From JAAYCB01 sp012744395 (lineage in GTDB: Bacteria; Planctomycetota; Planctomycetia; Pirellulales; Thermoguttaceae): 30,446 bases of DNA. The stretch is from assembly GCA_028703175.1 (NCBI GenBank), contig JAQVNJ010000069.1:1-30446 (forward strand), given 5' to 3'. Every line of letters begins with the position of its first letter. The stretch's first letter is position 1. The notes beneath the pieces were generated by a model. It was given only the letters and a program-made list of their open reading frames with translations, was not told where the DNA came from and ran no database searches. This document shows, piece by piece, positions 16,165-23,139 of the stretch. Both the position numbers and the translations under genes were made by a program.

Positions 16165-16304
16165 AACGATCCGCCGGGCGAGCCGGCGGGATTTGCGGTG
16201 AACGATCCGCCGGGCGAGCCGGCGGGATTTGCGGTGAACGATCCGCCGGGCGAGCCGGCGGGATTTGCGGTGAACGATCCGCCGGGCGAGCCGGCGAGAC
16301 GCGC
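16165..16304. repeat. 36-bp tandem repeat, about 3.8 copies
   Basis: Units start at 16165, 16201, 16237 and 16273. The first three are identical, and the fourth is cut off after about 28 bases. Each contains the hairpin CGCCGG-GCGAG-CCGGCG. A diverged half unit with GGGCAAGCTGGCGGG lies just upstream (~16105-16120). Because 36 is a multiple of three, the frames read through with 12-residue periods, which mimics a repetitive protein, but no start signal or non-repeat domain supports one. There are no spacers, so it is not CRISPR. It occupies the 533-bp gap between the zinc-ribbon membrane gene and selA. Confidence 0.92.
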
Positions 16305-16343
16305 GAGGTGAATCGCTTGCGGCGGTGCGCGCTTGACGCGAGC

Positions 16344-16367
16344 GTTCCCAAGCTGGAGCTTGGGAAC
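16344..16367. repeat. palindromic REP-like element
   Basis: Arms GTTCCCAAGCT and AGCTTGGGAAC flank a 2-base GG loop, followed by GAGG. The same element occurs twice at 26177-26200 and 26238-26261, in the same orientation. It lies 43 bp beyond the selA stop, so its transcript could fold as a hairpin at the 3' end of selA mRNA. Confidence 0.9.
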
Positions 16368-16410
16368 GAGGCGGGGATAGCGGCGGCGGAGCCCCCCGGC
16401 GGGAAGATTC

Positions 16411-17829
16411 TCAGATCGCTTGCGGCGACTCCTCCGGCTTCGCCGAGATCGCCTCGAAGGCTTCGACAAGCGGGATGTCCTGCCGCGGCAGAACGCTGCG
16501 CAGATCGATCATCACGCGGTCTTCCCGCACCGCGGCCACTACGGGCGTCTTTCCCACGCGCAGGAGGCCGGCCAGGCGGTCGGCCGCAAGACCTTCCGGC
16601 TCGACGGCGATCGTCGCCGTGGTCAACCGCCGGGAGGGAACGGCGTCGCCGGCCAGATACGCGGTGCCGTCGAGGACCTCGGTCTTCTTGACCACGGCGG
16701 CGGCCTCGATCTGCGGTGCCAGCCGGGCGGCGCGGTTTTGCAGGTTTTCCAGCGACGTGCCAAGCAGCGCCAGGAGCGGGATCTCCCGCAAGGCCTTCTC
16801 CGGCTCGCGATAAAGCCGCAACGTGGCCACCAGGGCGGCAAGTGCCAGGGGATTGATCCGCAGCGCCCGGGCGAGCGGGTGCTTCTCGATCTTCGCCACC
16901 AGGTCGCGGCGGCCGACGAGGATGCCCGACTGGGGCCCGCCGACCAGCTTGTCGCCGCTGAACAGGACCAGGTCGGCCCCGGCGGCGACAGACCGCGGCA
17001 CGAGCGGCTCTTCGACCAGTCCGAACTGGGAGAAATCGACCAGCGCCCCGGCCCCGATATCGTGAATCAGCGGGAGCTTCCTCCTCCGCGCCAGGTCGAT
17101 CACCTCCGCGGGCGCGGCGCCGCCGGACGAGCCGGCGAGCGTGCAATTGCTCGGGTGGACCAGGAGCAGGGCGGCGGTCCTCTCGCCGATCGCGTCGGCG
17201 TAATCGCCGATCGTCGTCCGGTTCACCGAGCCGACCTCACGGAGGACCGCGCCCGACGCGGCAACGGTCTCGGCCAGGCGGTAGCTACAGCCGATTTGGA
17301 TCAGATGCCCGCGCGAGACGACCACCTCGCGGCCAGCGGCCAAGGCGGCCAGGGCGGCCAGCGTCCCTCCGGCGTTGTTGTTCAAGACAAGCGCCGCTTC
17401 GGCGCCGGTCAACTCCTTGAGCAGGCCCTCGACGGCGTGGTTCCGCCGCCGGTGCTTTCCGGAGACCAGGTCGAGCTCGACACTTGCATAGCCGCCGGCC
17501 GCCACGGCGATCGCCGCGGCGGCATCTTCGGCCAGAATTGTCCGGCCCAGTCCCGCGTGCAGCACGATGCCGGTCGCATTGATGACCGGGCGGAGCGACC
17601 GCTCGTCGGTTTCGAGCACTCGCCGGGCGATCCGATCGGCCAGCTCGGAGACGCTCGGCAGGGTGTGCTCGGTGGCGGACGCCTGAAGCTCCAGGCGGAC
17701 TTCATCGAGGACCGTGCGGACCGAGTTGACGACCGTGTTGTGGCTGATCCGGTCGACGAGGCCCTTGACGACGGGATTCTCCAGCAATTCGTTCACCGAC
17801 GGAATGCTGCGCAGCGGATTGGGAGACAT
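16411..17829 (-). CDS. selA: L-seryl-tRNA(Sec) selenium transferase
   Basis: SelA is a PLP enzyme that converts seryl-tRNA(Sec) to selenocysteinyl-tRNA(Sec) with selenophosphate. The 472 residues match full-length bacterial SelA. Seen are the N-terminal tRNA-binding part (~1-75), VINATGIVLHAGLGRT (~82-97), LVLNNNAGGTLAAL, HDIGAGALVD (~256-265) and the PLP lysine in LFSGDKLVGGPQSG (Lys294). ATG at 17829 has GGAGG five bases upstream. A terminator-like hairpin (17846-17882) sits immediately before this Shine-Dalgarno. selB, selC and selD are not in the window, so active selenocysteine use is likely but unproven here. The related archaeal/bacterial SelA-like proteins lack the N-terminal domain, which is present in this one. 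Confidence 0.95.
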   Translation of the reverse strand: MSPNPLRSIPSVNELLENPVVKGLVDRISHNTVVNSVRTVLDEVRLELQASATEHTLPSVSELADRIARRVLETDERSLRPVINATGIVLHAGLGRTILAEDAAAAIAVAAGGYASVELDLVSGKHRRRNHAVEGLLKELTGAEAALVLNNNAGGTLAALAALAAGREVVVSRGHLIQIGCSYRLAETVAASGAVLREVGSVNRTTIGDYADAIGERTAALLLVHPSNCTLAGSSGGAAPAEVIDLARRRKLPLIHDIGAGALVDFSQFGLVEEPLVPRSVAAGADLVLFSGDKLVGGPQSGILVGRRDLVAKIEKHPLARALRINPLALAALVATLRLYREPEKALREIPLLALLGTSLENLQNRAARLAPQIEAAAVVKKTEVLDGTAYLAGDAVPSRRLTTATIAVEPEGLAADRLAGLLRVGKTPVVAAVREDRVMIDLRSVLPRQDIPLVEAFEAISAKPEESPQAI

Positions 17830-17845
17830 GGCGACCTCCGCACGG

Positions 17846-17882
17846 AAAAATGAGGGCGAACCGGTCGGACACCCTCATTTTC
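17846..17882 (-). terminator. hairpin terminator/attenuator between oxidoreductase gene and selA
   Basis: Perfect 10-bp arms, AAAATGAGGG (17847-17856) and CCCTCATTTT (17872-17881), enclose a 15-base loop. On the minus strand the stem ends in five T. It lies 37 bp after the oxidoreductase stop and about 7 bp before the selA Shine-Dalgarno. It would terminate the oxidoreductase mRNA, or attenuate selA if that is read from upstream. Confidence 0.65.
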
Positions 17883-17918
17883 CCGGCGGGGGTCGGAAGC
17901 GTCAATGGCCGCTCGTCT

Positions 17919-19226
17919 TCAAACGAAGGGCGTGATGCCCGGAATCGGGCAGGCGTAGGTGCCGTCGTCCCCCGGCAGGATCGGCGGTTGGGTGTCCCAG
18001 TCGAGCTGGGCGGGGCCGAGAACTTCCTTGCTGTTGATCGCCTCTTCCCAGGTGATCTTCTTGCCCGTGTAGCCGGTCATCCGCCCGAGCAGCCCGAGCA
18101 TCGTGCTGTTGATCATATACCGCCGGCAGCTGAGCGGCTTGCCGGCGCGGATCGCCTGGAAGAGGGCGACGTGCTCTTCGTCGTACATGCTGGCGGTGGG
18201 GCCCTCGTACTGCCAGTTCGTCTCGCCCTCGATGCGGTTTTTCAGCAGGTTGCAGCGGCCCTTGGTGCCGAGGATGTTATCGCTCGTCTCGTTCCAGACG
18301 CCGGCCTGCGCCCGGCTGAAACCATAGACCCGCAGGCCGTCGTCGTATTCGTAGCAGATCGCCGTGTGGTCGAACTGGTCGCCGAAATGCGGCTCGACGC
18401 ACTGCGAGCGGCCGCCGACGGCAAACGCGCTAACGGGGGGCCGCTCGTCGGTCATCCAGCTTGTCTTGTCGAGGTTGTGGATGAGCGACTGGAGGACGTC
18501 GTCGCCCGAGAGCCAGTTGAAATGATACCAGTTCCGCAGTTGCCACTGGAGTTCCGTGAGTCCTTCGGGCCGGGTCATCAGCCGGTAGGGGGTGCGGAGG
18601 TAGCATTCCTGGATGGCCACGATCTTGCCGATCGCGCCGTCGAGAATCCGCTTGACGGTCTCCTGGACGCCGCGGTCATACCGCCAGCAGAGTCCCGACA
18701 TCACGCAGAGCCCCTTCTCCTCGGCCTGCTTGCAGGTCGCGTCGACCGCGTGCATTCCGGGGGCGTCGATGAAGTGGGGTTTTTCAATGAACACGTGCTT
18801 GCCCGCCGCGACGGCCGCGGCGAAGTACTCCGGGTGGAATCGCGAGGCCGTGGCGATCAGCACGACGTCGACGTCCGCGGCCAGCACGTTCTTGTAGCCG
18901 TCGAAGCCGACGAAGCACTGCTCGTCGCTGACGTCGGTCTGACCGGGCTTCGCCTTGGCGATCATTTTCCGGCCGTTCTGCACCTTGTCGTCAAACAGGT
19001 CGGCCATGGCGACGAGCTTGGCCTGGGGATCGGCGTTCAGGGCGTTGACGGCGGCGCCGCACCCCCGCCCCCCGCAACCGACCAGTCCGACGCGGAGGAT
19101 GTCGTCGCCCCCGGCGTGCACCCGGGGGGCGATTGCCAGGCTGCCGATCGCGGCGGCGGCCGATGCTTTGAGGAAGTCGCGCCGCGACCGGTTGGCCGGA
19201 TGATTGATCTTCGTCTGATCTGCCAT
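17919..19226 (-). CDS. Tat-exported Gfo/Idh/MocA family oxidoreductase
   Basis: This 435-residue NAD(P)-dependent dehydrogenase-family protein is probably active on a sugar or sugar-derived substrate. A twin-arginine signal (SRRDFLK at 14-20, followed by ASAAAAIGSLAIAP) indicates folded export to the periplasm. The Rossmann GLVGCGGRG is at 47-55, and the EKP motif typical of the family is at 148-150 (HVFIEKPHF). The C-terminal domain contains FNWLSGDDVLQSLIHNLDK, characteristic of the large planctomycete subgroup. ATG at 19226 has AGGAG seven bases upstream, a near-ideal signal; the frame is open upstream to 19613 without support. An extended -10 candidate lies at 19339-19347 and a terminator at 17846-17882, so it is probably monocistronic. 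Substrate unknown. Confidence 0.95.
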   Translation of the reverse strand: MADQTKINHPANRSRRDFLKASAAAAIGSLAIAPRVHAGGDDILRVGLVGCGGRGCGAAVNALNADPQAKLVAMADLFDDKVQNGRKMIAKAKPGQTDVSDEQCFVGFDGYKNVLAADVDVVLIATASRFHPEYFAAAVAAGKHVFIEKPHFIDAPGMHAVDATCKQAEEKGLCVMSGLCWRYDRGVQETVKRILDGAIGKIVAIQECYLRTPYRLMTRPEGLTELQWQLRNWYHFNWLSGDDVLQSLIHNLDKTSWMTDERPPVSAFAVGGRSQCVEPHFGDQFDHTAICYEYDDGLRVYGFSRAQAGVWNETSDNILGTKGRCNLLKNRIEGETNWQYEGPTASMYDEEHVALFQAIRAGKPLSCRRYMINSTMLGLLGRMTGYTGKKITWEEAINSKEVLGPAQLDWDTQPPILPGDDGTYACPIPGITPFV

Positions 19227-19338
19227 GGTGGCACTCCTGATGTAAATGAAGGGGCGGTTGGACCGGGACCGACGCAAGCACAACGCCAGCCGGACGGCGC
19301 GCTGGATGCTCCACAGGCTCAGTCCCTCCCAGGGGGGA

Positions 19339-19347
19339 AGTATAGCA
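19339..19347 (-). promoter_or_regulatory. candidate extended -10 promoter of the oxidoreductase gene
   Basis: The minus strand reads TGCTATACT, an extended -10 with five of six consensus bases, ~112 bp upstream of the ATG at 19226. No good -35 is seen, as often with extended -10 promoters. Confidence 0.45.
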
Positions 19348-19383
19348 GGTCCCCGGGCGCGGCGGTAGCTGGCCGGAGGGCGA

Positions 19384-19421
19384 CTTGAAAACAGCGCGTC
19401 CGCTTGAAAACAGCGCTTCCG
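19384..19421. repeat. 19-bp direct repeat, two tandem copies
   Basis: CTTGAAAACAGCGCGTCCG (19384-19402) is followed directly by a copy with one change (19403-19421). It lies in the 365-bp divergent region between the oxidoreductase and the PHP phosphodiesterase, ~40 bp upstream of the candidate minus-strand -10, so a regulator site is possible. Confidence 0.7.
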
Positions 19422-19476
19422 CAGGCGGAGAGGCCCGTTCGCAACACGCCCTGCGGCCGGGCGCTTGTTGGCGGCG

Positions 19477-19505
19477 TTGCCGGTGGCGTCTCGGGTCGAT
19501 ATAGT
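19477..19505 (+). promoter_or_regulatory. candidate promoter of PHP phosphodiesterase
   Basis: TTGCCG (19477-19482) and TATAGT (19500-19505) are spaced 17 bp. The leader to the ATG at 19592 would be ~80 nt. This is the best sigma70-like match in the window by eye. Confidence 0.5.
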
Positions 19506-19591
19506 ATCTGGAAAGTCCGTGCCAGCCACGGACAAGCGAAAAATGGACAGCGCAGTACGGACCACGTTCCCCCAAATCGCGAGGTAGAGCC

Positions 19592-20677
19592 ATGCAGAAG
19601 CGTCTGTTCCCACTTCTTACCGCGTTTTTCCTTCTGGCCGCGGCGGTGCTGCCCGTTTCGGCGCAGGTCCGCCACGAAATCGGCTTTCCAGACCTGCCCG
19701 ACTACCATACGCTCAAGTGCGATCTGCACTCGCACTCGGTGTTTTCAGACGGCAACGTCTGGCCGACCGTACGGGTGGACGAGGCCTGGCGTCTTGGGCT
19801 CGATGCGACCGCGCTGACCGACCACATCGAATACCAGCCGCACAGGGACGACATCCCCACCAATCACGACCGGCCGTTCGAGCTCGCGGCGGGCAAGGCC
19901 GCCCAGATGGGCCTGCTTTTCCCGCGGGGGGCCGAGATCACGCGCGACACGCCGCCCGGCCACTTCAACGCGATCTTCCTCGACAAGGTCGAACCGCTCG
20001 CCGTGCCCGACTTCGTCGAGGCGGTGCGGCAGGCGAACTTGCAGGGCGCTTTCGTCTTCTGGAATCACCAGGGCTGGAAAGGCGAAGAGGCGGGCAGGTG
20101 GCTGGATGTCCACACAACGTTGTTTGAAAACAAGTGGTTCCACGGCATGGAAGTCTGCAACGGCAACAGCTACTACCCGACGGCCCACCGCTGGTGCCTG
20201 GAGAAGAACCTCACGATGCTCGGCAATTCCGACATCCACCAGCCCGACATCAACGACCAGACGACCGCCGACGCGCATCGCACGCTGACGCTGGTGTTCG
20301 CCCGGGAGAAATCGCTGGCGGGCCTCCAGGAGGCCCTCTTGGCCGGCCGCACCGCCGTCTGGTTCACCAACCAGATGATCGGCCGCCGCGAGTGGCTCGA
20401 AGCGCTGCTCGAAGCGTCGGTCGAGATCAGCCCGCCGCACCACCGGGGGAGGGACCACGTGCTGATCAAGGTTCGCAACCATTCCGACATCGAGATCCAG
20501 TTGCGGCGGACCGGCCCGGTCGGGCCGGCAACGGCGACCCTGCCCCCGCGGTCGACGAGCCTCGTGAAGATCGGCACCGGCAATCCCCAGGGCCCGATCG
20601 AGCTGGCCTACACAGTGACCAACTTTTTGATCGCCCCGGGCGAGGGGCTGCCCGTGCGCCTGACCGTCGGCGAGTAG
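19592..20677 (+). CDS. secreted PHP-domain phosphodiesterase (Sb-PDE-like)
   Basis: This 361-residue protein has a signal peptide (1-24, ending VSA-Q). The PHP metal site is complete: CDLHSHSVFSDG with His46, His48 and Asp53, TDHIE with His78, GAEIT with Glu115, GHFNA with His124, WNHQGW with His159 and NSDIH with Asp214/His216. PHP proteins hydrolyse phosphoester bonds with two or three metals. The exported form with a C-terminal beta domain (~265-361) resembles the Sb-PDE family described for phosphodiester breakdown in Sphingobium, and that is the basis of the call. Acting in the periplasm or outside it could release phosphate or alcohols. GAGG lies eight bases before ATG. Its stop is only 22 bp from the stop of the convergent hydrolase. 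Confidence 0.9.
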   Translation: MQKRLFPLLTAFFLLAAAVLPVSAQVRHEIGFPDLPDYHTLKCDLHSHSVFSDGNVWPTVRVDEAWRLGLDATALTDHIEYQPHRDDIPTNHDRPFELAAGKAAQMGLLFPRGAEITRDTPPGHFNAIFLDKVEPLAVPDFVEAVRQANLQGAFVFWNHQGWKGEEAGRWLDVHTTLFENKWFHGMEVCNGNSYYPTAHRWCLEKNLTMLGNSDIHQPDINDQTTADAHRTLTLVFAREKSLAGLQEALLAGRTAVWFTNQMIGRREWLEALLEASVEISPPHHRGRDHVLIKVRNHSDIEIQLRRTGPVGPATATLPPRSTSLVKIGTGNPQGPIELAYTVTNFLIAPGEGLPVRLTVGE

Positions 20678-20699
20678 GGCCGGCGGCGGATGGTCCGGG

Positions 20700-21299
20700 T
20701 CAAGCCTGGAACACCCGCTGAAGAAACCTCAGCAGTTCGACGTGAAATGCGCCCGGGTCATTCATGTAGGGGGCATGGCCCGCCCCGCGAATGATCACCT
20801 TTTCGCCGTCGGCCACGGCAGCCACCAGTCGATCGGCCTGCTGCTGTGGCACGACGGTGTCGTTTTCACCCCAGACGGCCAGAACGGGGACGCAGATCTT
20901 CTTCAGGCGCCGGGCGTTCTCCTTGATCGCCGCGCAGGCCACGGCGACCAGCCCGGATGCGGCGTCGGATCCGCCCAGCAGCCAGGGAATCACCACCCGG
21001 CCGCTGATCGAGGGCGCCACCAATACCGGCCGCTCGATCTGCAACTCGGTAAGGAGTTGGCCGACCCATTTCTTCGGTTCGACATCCACGGCCGCCGATT
21101 CGCCATAGCCGGGCAAATCGACGGCGATGCCGTGGTAGCCCGACCTGGCCAGAACGTCGAGCGTGCCGATCTGCCGCCAGGTCTCCGCCTGGAAGCTGGC
21201 GCCGTGAAACAAGACCACCGCGCTGGTCGCGTGGGCCCCCGATTCGAGATAGTGAACATTGCTATGCCCGACGCGGATCGAGTTGGAAATGACCGGCAC
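20700..21299 (-). CDS. ABHD14-like alpha/beta hydrolase
   Basis: This is a 199-residue alpha/beta hydrolase. In numbering that starts at 21305, the nucleophile elbow reads VLVAPSISGR with Ser99, instead of the usual GxSxG. The same APSxSG/SPSLSG elbow is known in vertebrate ABHD14 (CCG1-interacting factor B), and neighbouring segments agree too: LFHGASFQAETW, GYHGIAVDLPGYGES, WGENDTVV with Asp149, and GAGHAPYMNDP with His177. The catalytic triad is thus complete. For the start I chose GTG at 21299, because AAGGAG ends six bases upstream of it; TTG at 21305 would directly abut the Shine-Dalgarno. No signal peptide, so cytoplasmic. Substrate unknown; a small ester or acylated amine is inferred. 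Confidence 0.87.
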   Translation of the reverse strand: MPVISNSIRVGHSNVHYLESGAHATSAVVLFHGASFQAETWRQIGTLDVLARSGYHGIAVDLPGYGESAAVDVEPKKWVGQLLTELQIERPVLVAPSISGRVVIPWLLGGSDAASGLVAVACAAIKENARRLKKICVPVLAVWGENDTVVPQQQADRLVAAVADGEKVIIRGAGHAPYMNDPGAFHVELLRFLQRVFQA

Positions 21300-21471
21300 G
21301 AACAACTCCTTGACGCAACGGTGGCGGGCGATCGGAGGTTGCGGGCGACCTGCCGCTGCTCCCCCCGGGGGACCCGATTCAACATCCGGCGGCGCGGACC
21401 GCTCGAGGCCATGATACCTCCGCGCGGCGGACGATTCCAGACAGGCTCGGGCGGCCGAGCCGCGCAGCGGG

Positions 21472-21500
21472 TTGCGATCGCCCGACCGGCGGATTATTTT
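21472..21500 (+). promoter_or_regulatory. candidate promoter of the acetylxylan-esterase-like gene
   Basis: TTGCGA (21472-21477) and TATTTT (21495-21500) are spaced 17 bp, in an otherwise GC-rich 360-bp divergent region (21300-21659). The leader would be ~150 nt. Nothing else was recognised in that region. Confidence 0.4.
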
Positions 21501-21659
21501 ATGGACGGCGTTGCGATTCGCCCGTTCTTTTTTCAGTCAGGTTGCAGGCTTCGGGTCACGCGCCGCGTGTTTCGACAAGGAACGCATCGGCTTCCTTGGG
21601 GGATCCGGCATGCGAGTCGACGCCTTTCGCCTGGTGGCCATGTATGAGGATTCCCGCAG

Positions 21660-23027
21660 ATGCTCAACCCGACCACGATCCTCCCACGCTCATGTTTCCG
21701 CTTGAACCGCTGCCGCTGGATTCTCCTGGGAATTCTCGCGGCGGCCGGGCCCGCTGTCCGCGCGGCCGAACCGGTCTATGAACTCCGCGTCGTCACCGAC
21801 CGCGCCGATGCCCTCTACCGGACCGGTGAGGAAGCGCGGTTCCTGATCACGTTGACGCTTGACGGCCAACCGGTTTCAACCGGAACGGTCTCCTACGCCG
21901 TCGATGATTTCATCACCGAAGCGCCGCCGGCGAACGACTTCCCCCAAGGCGAGTTGGAGCTTGGCGGGCCGCTTGCCGTGCGGGCCACGTCGGCCAGGCC
22001 GGGCTTTCTCCGCTGCCTGGCCCGCTTTCGCACTCCCGAGGGCCGCACGGTCGAAGCGGTGGCCGGCGCCGGATTTGCGCCCCAGCAAATCGCCCCCAGC
22101 CTGCCCGTCCCCGACGACTTCGATTCGTTCTGGGCCGACCAGAAGCGCAAGCTGGCCGAAGTGCCGATCGAGCCGGTTCTGACGCCCGTCGAGCAGCCCA
22201 ATCCGAACATCCAGTGTTTCGACGTTCAAGCGCCCTGCCTTGGCGGCGCCGCCGTGTCGGGCTATCTCGGCCTGCCCAAAGACGCCAAGCCCAGGAGCCT
22301 GCCGGCGATCCTCTGGGTCCATGGGGCGGGCGTCCGCAGCTCCGCGCTGGGCAACGCCGTCAAGGGCGCCCAGGCCGGGATGCTCTCCATGGACATCAAC
22401 GCCCACGGCATCCCCAACGGCAAGCCCAACCCGTTCTACGCGGAACTGAGCGCCGGCGCGCTGAAAGACTACCGCCACGCCGGCCGGGAGAGTCGCGAGA
22501 CGGTCTATTTCCGCGGCATGTTCCTCCGGCTCCAGCGCGCGATCGACCTGCTCGCCGCCCGACCGGAGTGGGACGGCAAGGTGCTGGCCGTGATCGGCCA
22601 CAGCCAGGGCGGCGGGCAGGCACTGGCCGCCGGCGGGCTCGACCAGCGCGTGACGCTCGTCGCCGCCGGCGTGCCGGCCATCTGCGACCACGCCGGCCGG
22701 GCGGCCGGGCGCGTCAACGGCTGGCCCAAGCTGGTCCCCACCGACTCGGACGGCAAGCCGGAGCCAAACAGCCTCGAAGCCTCGCGCTATGTCGACGCGG
22801 TGAATTTCGCCAGCCGCTGCCGCGCAGAAGCGATCATGAGCGTCGGGTTCATCGACACGGTCTGCCCCCCCTCAAGCTGCTACGCCGCCTACAATTGCCT
22901 GAAAGGCCCCAAACAGATCATCCATGAACCGCTGATGGGCCACGCCGCGCCGCCCCACATCCACGACGCCTTCTTCGCGTGCGTCCTGGCCCACGTCGAA
23001 AAGACGAAACGCGGAAGCTCGAATTGA
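21660..23027 (+). CDS. exported acetylxylan-esterase-type alpha/beta hydrolase
   Basis: This 455-residue protein has an N-terminal hydrophobic segment (~20-35) ending in AVRAAEP, probably a signal peptide. A beta-sandwich-like domain (~38-145) precedes the AXE1-type hydrolase, recognised by PVPDDFDSFWADQKRKLAEV (149-168), VSGYLGLPK and ILWVHGAGV. The triad is Ser315 in GHSQGGGQ, Asp399 in GFIDTVCPP and His428 in MGHAAPP. The family (cephalosporin C deacetylase / acetylxylan esterase) removes acetyl groups from sugars; the true substrate could be another ester. ATG at 21660 has GAGGA nine bases upstream. The next gene, the PQQ-propeller protein, starts 112 bp downstream. The order suggests extracytoplasmic carbohydrate breakdown, which is inference. 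Confidence 0.9.
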   Translation: MLNPTTILPRSCFRLNRCRWILLGILAAAGPAVRAAEPVYELRVVTDRADALYRTGEEARFLITLTLDGQPVSTGTVSYAVDDFITEAPPANDFPQGELELGGPLAVRATSARPGFLRCLARFRTPEGRTVEAVAGAGFAPQQIAPSLPVPDDFDSFWADQKRKLAEVPIEPVLTPVEQPNPNIQCFDVQAPCLGGAAVSGYLGLPKDAKPRSLPAILWVHGAGVRSSALGNAVKGAQAGMLSMDINAHGIPNGKPNPFYAELSAGALKDYRHAGRESRETVYFRGMFLRLQRAIDLLAARPEWDGKVLAVIGHSQGGGQALAAGGLDQRVTLVAAGVPAICDHAGRAAGRVNGWPKLVPTDSDGKPEPNSLEASRYVDAVNFASRCRAEAIMSVGFIDTVCPPSSCYAAYNCLKGPKQIIHEPLMGHAAPPHIHDAFFACVLAHVEKTKRGSSN

Positions 23028-23139
23028 AGTCCACCGCCAGCGCTGAGCAGCCTTTCCGCTTTCCGCTTTCCTTCCGTCCTCTCCCCCTGTCTCGCTGACG
23101 GCTGATTGCCGACGGCTGATCGCTTTTCGGAGGGCTGCG

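Noticed and set aside
16063..16311. Plus-strand 82-codon frame with 12-residue repeats
   Set aside because: It consists almost wholly of translated 36-bp repeat without a ribosome-binding site or other domain.
15941..17146. A 401-codon minus-strand frame including the 36-bp repeats as a repetitive protein
   Set aside because: Most of it is a frame shadow of selA plus translated repeat. No start signal. Only the terminal 55 codons look real and are reported as a possible remnant.
16411..17829. Selenoprotein gene or tRNA-Sec close to selA
   Set aside because: No in-frame TGA within a recognisable redox motif and no long-acceptor tRNA were seen in the neighbouring sequence.
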